Program-made: the position numbers and the translations under genes | Assembly: GCA_018712345.1 (NCBI GenBank) | Contig: DVHG01000020.1 | Span: 1 to 64,000 of the forward strand | Direction: 5' to 3' | Source of the DNA: Candidatus Onthovicinus excrementipullorum | Lineage (GTDB): Bacteria > Bacillota > Clostridia > Oscillospirales > Acutalibacteraceae | DNA: 64,000 nucleotides | Notes under the pieces: generated by a model | Seen by the model: the letters and a program-made list of their open reading frames with translations, nothing else | Told to the model about the DNA's origin: nothing | Database searches by the model: none | Part shown: in pieces, positions 57,649-64,000 of the stretch | How positions within the stretch are numbered: the first letter of the stretch is position 1 | How the letters are laid out: each line of letters starts with the position of its first letter

Positions 57649-59013
57649 ATGAACAAGTGCGCAGTGATCCTGGCCGCCGGCCAGGGAAAACGGATGAAAT
57701 CAGCCGGACCCAAGGCAATGTGCCGGGTTCTGCTCAAGCCGATGATTGACTGGGTGATTGACGCCGTACGCGGGGCCGGGATTACGGAGATCTGCGTGGT
57801 GACCGGCTGCGGGGCGGAGCAGCTGCGCGCCCATCTGCCGGAGGATATTGTAACCGTGCGTCAGGAGCGCCAGCTCGGCACCGGTGATGCGGTGCGTGCG
57901 GCAGCGGATTTTATTGCGCAGCAGGGCGGCAGTGTGATTGTACTCAACGGAGATGCCCCGCTGATCGACTCGGAGACAATCCGGGACGCGTTTGAAAAGC
58001 ATGCGAGCGAGGGAAACGCCGCCACCGTCATCTCCGCCCGTGTGGATAATCCGTATGGCTACGGACGCATCGTAATCGACCACCGGGACGGCTCCCTCTC
58101 CCGCATTGTAGAGGAGAAAGATGCCGACGAACAGGAAAAGGGAATTTATGAGGTCAACTCCGGCGCCTTCTGGTTTGACAGCGCAGACCTGCTCCGGAGC
58201 CTGGAGGGGCTGCGCGGGGACAATGCGCAGGGCGAGTACTATCTGACGGACACCGTGGCGATCCTGCGGCGGGCTGGCAAGCGCGCGGGCGTCTATTCCA
58301 CCGCCAATTCCAGTGTGGTGCTCGGCGCAAATGACCGGGCCCAGCTGATGGAGCTCAACCGGATCGCCCGCAGGCGTGTCTTTGACGCCCTGCTCGCGGA
58401 GGGTGTGGATATCCCGTGCCCGGACGGCGTGATCATCGGGCCGGACGTGAGGATCGGGCGCGATACCCTCATTCTGCCCAACACGATCCTCAGCGGGAGC
58501 ACCGTAATCGGGGAGAGCTGCACGGTCGGGCCGAACACCCGGGTGGAGGACAGCAAAATTGCCGACGGCGTCCGGCTGGATAACGTGGTCTGCGAGCGCG
58601 CCAGGGTGCGTTCCGGTGCGGATATCGGCCCCTTTGTTCACATCCGCCCGAATTCCGATGTCGGCGAGCGGGTCCATCTCGGGAATTTCGTCGAGGTGAA
58701 GAATTCAACCGTGGGCGAGGGGACGAAGGTCTCCCACCTGACATATGTCGGGGACAGCGACGTAGGGGCGCGCGTCAACTTCGGCTGCGGCTGCGTGACG
58801 GTCAACTACGATGGAAAGGCAAAGCACCGCACCACGATCGGGGACAATGCCTTTATTGGGTGCAATACCAACCTGATTGCGCCGGTCACCGTGGCGGAGA
58901 ACGCCTACACGGCAGCGGGCTCGACCATCACGGAAGACGTCCCGGCCGAGGCGCTTGGGATCGCACGGGCCCGCCAGGTCAATAAAGAGGGTTGGGTCCG
59001 GCGCAGGAAGTGA
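57649..59013 (+). CDS. glmU: Bifunctional UDP-GlcNAc pyrophosphorylase / GlcN-1-P acetyltransferase
   Basis: VILAAGQGKRMKS, LNGDAPLID, hexapeptide repeats, NFVEVKNSTVGEGTKVSHLTYVGD. Confidence 0.95.
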   Translation: MNKCAVILAAGQGKRMKSAGPKAMCRVLLKPMIDWVIDAVRGAGITEICVVTGCGAEQLRAHLPEDIVTVRQERQLGTGDAVRAAADFIAQQGGSVIVLNGDAPLIDSETIRDAFEKHASEGNAATVISARVDNPYGYGRIVIDHRDGSLSRIVEEKDADEQEKGIYEVNSGAFWFDSADLLRSLEGLRGDNAQGEYYLTDTVAILRRAGKRAGVYSTANSSVVLGANDRAQLMELNRIARRRVFDALLAEGVDIPCPDGVIIGPDVRIGRDTLILPNTILSGSTVIGESCTVGPNTRVEDSKIADGVRLDNVVCERARVRSGADIGPFVHIRPNSDVGERVHLGNFVEVKNSTVGEGTKVSHLTYVGDSDVGARVNFGCGCVTVNYDGKAKHRTTIGDNAFIGCNTNLIAPVTVAENAYTAAGSTITEDVPAEALGIARARQVNKEGWVRRRK

Positions 59014-59040
59014 AGCGCCGTTCCCGGAGAGGAGCAGGAG

Positions 59041-59289
59041 ATGGTCAGGATTCTGATACTGTTTTTGATCGTCGTGGTGCTCGTCGCCATCCGCGGGGTG
59101 GTCTGGTATATGCGGGTGCCGCGTGAGGAGCGGGTCGTCGCCTGCCCGGAATGCGGGAAGGAATTTACGCCCTATCTGCTGCGGATGATCTTTACCGGCG
59201 CCTCCCTGGAGGGGAAGGTGGTCCGGTGCCCGCACTGCGGCGCCCAGCAGTATATCGTTCCCAGCGGGCGACGAGGCAGAAAAAAGTGA
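59041..59289 (+). CDS. Small membrane-anchored zinc-ribbon protein
   Basis: N-terminal TM; CPECGKEF..CPHCGAQQY. Confidence 0.6.
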   Translation: MVRILILFLIVVVLVAIRGVVWYMRVPREERVVACPECGKEFTPYLLRMIFTGASLEGKVVRCPHCGAQQYIVPSGRRGRKK

Positions 59290-59295
59290 GGCCTC

Positions 59296-59910
59296 ATGAT
59301 GGAGGATAACGGAGAAATGTTTGGAATGTTCAGGCGCGGTGCGCCGCAATATCTGATTGTGGGGCTGGGCAATCCGGGCCCCAAGTATGAGATGACACGC
59401 CACAACGCAGGCTTTAAGGCCATTGACGCGATCGCGGAAAACGCGGGCGTTTCAGTCAGGCAGATCAAATTTCATGCCCTGGTTGGAGAGGCGGAGATCG
59501 GCGGGCAGAAGTGTCTGCTCATGAAGCCGCAGACTTTGATGAATGCAAGCGGAATCGCCGTTCAGGCGGCGGCCGCTTACTATAAGATTCCGGTGGATCG
59601 GATTATTGTCCTGTTTGATGATATCTCACTCAAGCCGGGCGCTATGCGCATCCGGCGCAAGGGCTCGGATGGCGGGCACAACGGAATCAAGAGCCTGATT
59701 GCCCAATTGGACAGTGAACAGTTCCCGCGCGTCAAGATCGGCGTCGGTGCCAAGCCGAACCCGGACTATGATCTGGCGGCCTGGGTGCTCTCAAAATTTA
59801 CGCCGGAGGAGCAGAAACTGCTCAATGAGGCGTACGAACGTGCGCCCGGGGCGGTGGAACTGATGGTGTCCGGCAGGATGGACGAGGCCATGAACCGCTA
59901 TAATTCCTGA
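59296..59910 (+). CDS. pth: Peptidyl-tRNA hydrolase
   Basis: LIVGLGNPGPKYEMTRHNAGF, LLMKPQTLMNASG, GGHNGIKSL. Confidence 0.95.
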   Translation: MMEDNGEMFGMFRRGAPQYLIVGLGNPGPKYEMTRHNAGFKAIDAIAENAGVSVRQIKFHALVGEAEIGGQKCLLMKPQTLMNASGIAVQAAAAYYKIPVDRIIVLFDDISLKPGAMRIRRKGSDGGHNGIKSLIAQLDSEQFPRVKIGVGAKPNPDYDLAAWVLSKFTPEEQKLLNEAYERAPGAVELMVSGRMDEAMNRYNS

Positions 59911-59948
59911 AAAAAGGCTGTTGAGCCGGCATACATAGAGGTGAAAAA

Positions 59949-62900
59949 ATGTCCTGTTTTGCACAGGCACTCTTGAAGAGTGAATCCTTTCAGACCCTGC
60001 TGCGCGACGTGGAGCGGAAGAGGCTCCCTGCCGGCGTAACGGGGCTTTCCCCTGTGGGGAAGACCCACGCGGCCTATACGGTGCTGGAGCGATGCAGGGC
60101 GCGCCATGCCCTTGTCCTGACGCACGATGAGGCTGCGGCCACACGGGCCGCAGCGGATTTTAATACCATGGCGGGCAGGGAGTGCGCCTATGTTTTCCCG
60201 GCGCGGGATTTTGCGTTCCGGGAGGTGAGCGGCCAGTCCCGCGAATACGAGCAGACGCGGCTAGGTGTCCTGGCCCGGATGGCGGGCGGCGACTATACGG
60301 CCGTATTCTGCCCGATTGACGCGCTCGTGCAGCGCACCATCCCGCCGGAGGAGCTCAGGCGGCGCTCCCGTGTGCTCCGCGAGGCGGATGAGATCGGATC
60401 AGAAGAACTCGCGGCTCTCCTGATGCGCGCGGGGTACACCCGTGCCGCGCAGGTGGACGGTGTGGGCCTGTTCTCCGTGCGCGGCGGGATTGTTGACTTC
60501 TTCCCCCCGGAGCTCAAGCGGCCGGTGCGCGTGGAACTGTTCGGGGATGAGATCGATACGATCGCGGCCTTTGATGTGGAGACCCAGCGGCGCGGCGAGC
60601 GGATGCGGGAGGTGGCCGTCACACCGGTGCGCGAGATTCTGTTTGATTCTCCGCAGGCCCTTGCGGAAAAAATTCGGGCCTTTGCCGCATCGTTAAAGGG
60701 GAAGGCCGCCAAAGCGAGAGAACAGCTCCGGCGCGATGTTGAGCAGATTGAGGGGAGCGGAGAACTTCCGGCATCAGACAAATATCTGCCGTTGGCCTAT
60801 GACGCGTCCGCCACACTGTTTGACTACCTTCCGGACGACGGGCTCCTCTTTGTTTTTGATTCGGGTGATGTTGCCCACCGCGCGCGCGACCTGCAAAAGC
60901 TGATGAATGAGGAGCTCAAGGTCCTCTTTGAGGACGGCGTGCTCTGTAAAGGACTTGACTCTTACACGGTCGAGTTTTCCAAAATTACAGGCATGTATGA
61001 GCGGTTCGGCGCCATATATATGGATACCTTCGCCCGCGGCAGCTTTGATACCCCGGTGCGGGACCTGATCACCATGAACTGTCGCAGGACTTCCCCATGG
61101 AATGGATCGGTTCAGGCCCTGCGGGATGATCTGATCCCGCTGCTGAAGCAGAACTATACGTGTGTGATCCTCGCCGGCACGGAGAGGGGAGCGCGCGCCG
61201 TCGCGCAGGAGCTTGAGCGGGAGGCGGTGCGCTGCACTTTTTATCCGGAGCTCCCCGCCGATCTGCCTGCACATTCGGTCAGCGTCCTCCCCGGTGCGCT
61301 CAGCGGCGGGGTGGAATACGATGATATCCATTTTTCCGTCACCACTTATTCCAGAGCGACCTCCACCCGGCGGAAATCCCGCGCCAGGGTGGAGGCTAAA
61401 AACAGAATTCACTCGCTGGAAGAGCTGCACCGGGGGGACTACATTGTCCACAATGTCCACGGTATCGGCATTTTTGAGGGGATTCACAAGCTGGATGTCA
61501 GCGGTGTGACAAAGGACTATATCAAGATCCGCTATCTGAAAGACGATATTCTCTATGTGCCGGTCACCCAGCTCGACCTGGTGTCCAAGTACATCGCGCC
61601 GGGGGAGGACAGCGGCGTCAAGGCAGTCAAGCTCAACCGCCTGGGCGGAACGGACTGGGCCAAGACGCGCAGCCGTGTGCGGGCCGCGGTCCAGGATATG
61701 GCAAAGGAGCTCACGGCCCTGTATGCCAAGCGGATGAGCACGCCGGGATATGCCTTCTCCCCCGATACGGAGATGCAGCGCGACTTTGAGAGCAGGTTTG
61801 AGTACGAGGAGACGGATGACCAGCTCCGCTGCATTCAGGAGATCAAAAAGGATATGGAGCAGCCGCATCCCATGGACCGCCTGCTGTGCGGGGATGTTGG
61901 CTTTGGCAAGACGGAGGTCGCCCTGCGCGCCGCGTTCAAGTGCATTGCCGACGGCAAGCAGTGTGCCATCCTTGTCCCGACTACGATCCTGGCCTTCCAG
62001 CACTATCAGACGGTTCTGCGGCGGTTTGAGGGCTTCCCGGTCGAGGCGGCGCTTCTCTCGCGCTTCACCTCTCCCAGAGACAGCAAGCGGGCTGTGGACG
62101 GCCTGCGCCGCGGGAGTGTGGACCTGGTGGTGGGGACGCACCGCCTGATCTCCAGAGATATCAAATTCCGCGATCTGGGCCTGCTGATTATCGATGAGGA
62201 GCAGCGCTTCGGCGTGGCGCAGAAGGAGAAGCTCAAGCAGCTCTTCCCCACGGTGGACGTGCTCACGCTCTCCGCGACGCCGATCCCCCGCACGCTGAAC
62301 ATGGCGATGTCCGGCATCCGCGACATGTCCATCATTGAGGAGGCGCCCATGGGGCGCTTCCCGGTGCAGACGTATGTCATCGAGCACGATGACGGCGTTC
62401 TGCGGGAGGCGATGGAGCGCGAACTGCGCCGCGGCGGGCAGGTCTACTACCTGCATAACCGGATCGACACGATTGACCGTACGGCGGAGCGGATCGCCCA
62501 GCTGCTGCCGGGGGCGCGTGTGGCCACCGCGCACGGCCGCATGAGCGAGGAGGAGCTGAGCACCGTCTGGCGCGAACTGATGGAAGGGGAGATTGACATT
62601 CTCGTCTGCACTACGATCATCGAGACGGGCGTAGATGTTCAGAATGTCAACACGCTGATTATCGAGGATGCGGACCGGATGGGCCTTGCCCAGCTGCACC
62701 AGATCCGCGGGCGCGTGGGGCGGTCCTCCCGCCGGGCGAGCGCCTACTTCACCTTCCACCGGGATCGGGAGATGACGCAGATCGCGGCAAGCCGTCTGGC
62801 GGCCATTCAGGAGTACACGCAGTTTGGCTCCGGATTCCAGATCGCCATGCGCGATCTGGAGATCCGCGGCGCGGGCAGCGTGCTCGGCGCGCAGCAGCAT

Positions 62901-63449
62901 GGGCATATGGAGGCCGTGGGGTACGATATGTACTTGAAGATGCTCTCCGACGCTGTCGCGGAGGAGAAGGGCGAAAAGCCGATTGAGAAGAAAGAGTGCC
63001 TGATCGACTTGCAGATTCAGGCCCACATTCCGGAGCAGTATATCAGCAGTGTCCCGCAGCGGCTGAATATCTACCGCAGGATTGCGGACGTCCGCACACA
63101 GGACGACGCAGGCGATGTGATCGACGAGCTGATCGACCGCTTTGGTGATCCGCCCGCAAGTGTGCAGGGGCTCATCCGTGTTTCCCTGATGCGCAACACG
63201 GCGGCCGCCCTTGGCATCTATGAGGTGACGCAGCGCGGGGAGCAGATTCTGCTCTACTTTGACACACTCGATCTGGAGCGGATCACTCTCCTCTCACAGG
63301 CCATGCCGCGGCGGGTTAAGGTCGGCTCCGGGAAAAAGGCGTATATTGCCGTCCGCCTTGCTGGGGAACGGCCGGAGGATGTGCTGGAAAAGCTGCTGGC
63401 GATCCTCTCCCGCACCGCTGAAAAGGAAGCTCCGGCTCAAAATGACTAA
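59949..63449 (+). CDS. mfd: Transcription-repair coupling factor
   Basis: HRYDRL-like GDYIVHNVHGIGIFEGI, RLLCGDVGFGKTEVALRAAFK, LTLSATPIPRTL, QIRGRVGRSSR. Confidence 0.96.
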   Translation: MSCFAQALLKSESFQTLLRDVERKRLPAGVTGLSPVGKTHAAYTVLERCRARHALVLTHDEAAATRAAADFNTMAGRECAYVFPARDFAFREVSGQSREYEQTRLGVLARMAGGDYTAVFCPIDALVQRTIPPEELRRRSRVLREADEIGSEELAALLMRAGYTRAAQVDGVGLFSVRGGIVDFFPPELKRPVRVELFGDEIDTIAAFDVETQRRGERMREVAVTPVREILFDSPQALAEKIRAFAASLKGKAAKAREQLRRDVEQIEGSGELPASDKYLPLAYDASATLFDYLPDDGLLFVFDSGDVAHRARDLQKLMNEELKVLFEDGVLCKGLDSYTVEFSKITGMYERFGAIYMDTFARGSFDTPVRDLITMNCRRTSPWNGSVQALRDDLIPLLKQNYTCVILAGTERGARAVAQELEREAVRCTFYPELPADLPAHSVSVLPGALSGGVEYDDIHFSVTTYSRATSTRRKSRARVEAKNRIHSLEELHRGDYIVHNVHGIGIFEGIHKLDVSGVTKDYIKIRYLKDDILYVPVTQLDLVSKYIAPGEDSGVKAVKLNRLGGTDWAKTRSRVRAAVQDMAKELTALYAKRMSTPGYAFSPDTEMQRDFESRFEYEETDDQLRCIQEIKKDMEQPHPMDRLLCGDVGFGKTEVALRAAFKCIADGKQCAILVPTTILAFQHYQTVLRRFEGFPVEAALLSRFTSPRDSKRAVDGLRRGSVDLVVGTHRLISRDIKFRDLGLLIIDEEQRFGVAQKEKLKQLFPTVDVLTLSATPIPRTLNMAMSGIRDMSIIEEAPMGRFPVQTYVIEHDDGVLREAMERELRRGGQVYYLHNRIDTIDRTAERIAQLLPGARVATAHGRMSEEELSTVWRELMEGEIDILVCTTIIETGVDVQNVNTLIIEDADRMGLAQLHQIRGRVGRSSRRASAYFTFHRDREMTQIAASRLAAIQEYTQFGSGFQIAMRDLEIRGAGSVLGAQQHGHMEAVGYDMYLKMLSDAVAEEKGEKPIEKKECLIDLQIQAHIPEQYISSVPQRLNIYRRIADVRTQDDAGDVIDELIDRFGDPPASVQGLIRVSLMRNTAAALGIYEVTQRGEQILLYFDTLDLERITLLSQAMPRRVKVGSGKKAYIAVRLAGERPEDVLEKLLAILSRTAEKEAPAQND

Positions 63450-63457
63450 AATATTCC

Positions 63458-63486
63458 TTGACGTAAAAATATTTTTATGATATAAT
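63458..63486 (+). promoter_or_regulatory. Promoter of P-type ATPase leader
   Basis: TTGACG-N17-TATAAT. Confidence 0.8.
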
Positions 63487-63506
63487 GCAACCACAATAGA
63501 AAATCC

Positions 63507-63599
63507 CATGGGGGAGTAATCAGCGTAGATTTGCGGCTCTGCGGGGTAAGTCAACAGCGTGGCGTTTAGCCTGGCTTGCCTGAAACGGTGAGACTCATG
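63507..63599 (+). ncRNA. yybP-ykoY (Mn2+) riboswitch-like leader
   Basis: CATGGGGGAGTAATCAGC ... CTTGCCTGAAACGGTGAGACTCATG, placed just upstream of a P-type ATPase. Confidence 0.72.
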
Positions 63600-63647
63600 T
63601 ATAATACCTGTTATACATGGTGCGTTGTTCCCAATTTTGATTCAGTG

Positions 63648-63682
63648 CCCGGTATAACGGTTGTTATACCGGGTTTTCTTTT
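63648..63682 (+). terminator. Riboswitch expression-platform terminator
   Basis: CCCGGTATAAC-ggtt-GTTATACCGGG-TTTTCTTTT. Confidence 0.9.
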
Positions 63683-63711
63683 GCCCATAATAATGGACGG
63701 AGGTACTGTGA

Positions 63712-64000
63712 ATGAACTACTATTCAATGACCGCACAAGAAGCTCTGAAAACACTTGGGACCGATCAGACAACCGGTTTGACACAGGAACAGACTGCCAG
63801 TCAGCGGGCGGCGCACGGGCGCAATGAGCTGACCCGGCAAAAGCCGATTTCCATGGCACGCCGCTTCCTGAATGCGCTCACAGATCCGATGATTATTCTG
63901 CTGATCATTGCCGCGCTGATTACGCTTGCAGTGAATCTGATCTCCTACTTTACAGGGGGGCATGCGGACTGGATTGAGTGCGTGGGCATCTTCGGCGCGA
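63712..64000 (+). CDS. P-type cation-transporting ATPase, N-terminal part (runs off window)
   Basis: MNYYSMTAQEALKTLGTDQTTGLTQEQTASQRAAHGRNELTRQKPISMARRFLNALTDPMIILLIIAALI: cation-ATPase N-terminal domain. Confidence 0.85.
   Translation, partial: MNYYSMTAQEALKTLGTDQTTGLTQEQTASQRAAHGRNELTRQKPISMARRFLNALTDPMIILLIIAALITLAVNLISYFTGGHADWIECVGIFGA

Noticed and set aside
60774-63026. 750-aa minus-strand ORF antisense to mfd
   Set aside because: Shadow ORF; mfd is unambiguous on the plus strand.

Overview
The window looks like part of a Firmicute (Oscillospiraceae/Clostridia-like) chromosome. It starts at the 3' end of a 23S rRNA gene, followed by tRNA-Lys, tRNA-Glu and tRNA-Asn, then an accessory stretch (about 1.5-14 kb), then mostly housekeeping and metabolic genes (proBA, P-type ATPase, ABC exporter pair, citrate synthase, glnS/gltX, sulfatase, ppdK, glmU, pth, mfd). 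It ends in a second P-type ATPase behind a Mn-riboswitch-like leader. The strongest candidate for an undescribed system is an AT-rich two-gene cassette (about 1565-4984). In it, a STAND-type NTPase and an ATP-grasp ligase converge with overlapping 3' ends. The cassette is bounded by a perfect 27-bp inverted repeat whose architecture resembles a Xer/dif site. A promoter lies outside only the right repeat and points inward, and a Xer-like tyrosine recombinase sits beside it. This looks like an inversion switch that lets one promoter read either gene. Other candidates are: a TerB_N/TerB_C protein + BrxD-like ATPase + Lhr-like helicase operon next to a large serine recombinase; an operon of SCP2-like protein / class III aminotransferase / split transketolase / SCP2-like protein / TetR with two TetR-type palindromes in its leader; and a secreted protein with two paralogous small membrane coiled-coil proteins. 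All family calls come from reading motifs by eye; no database search was run.
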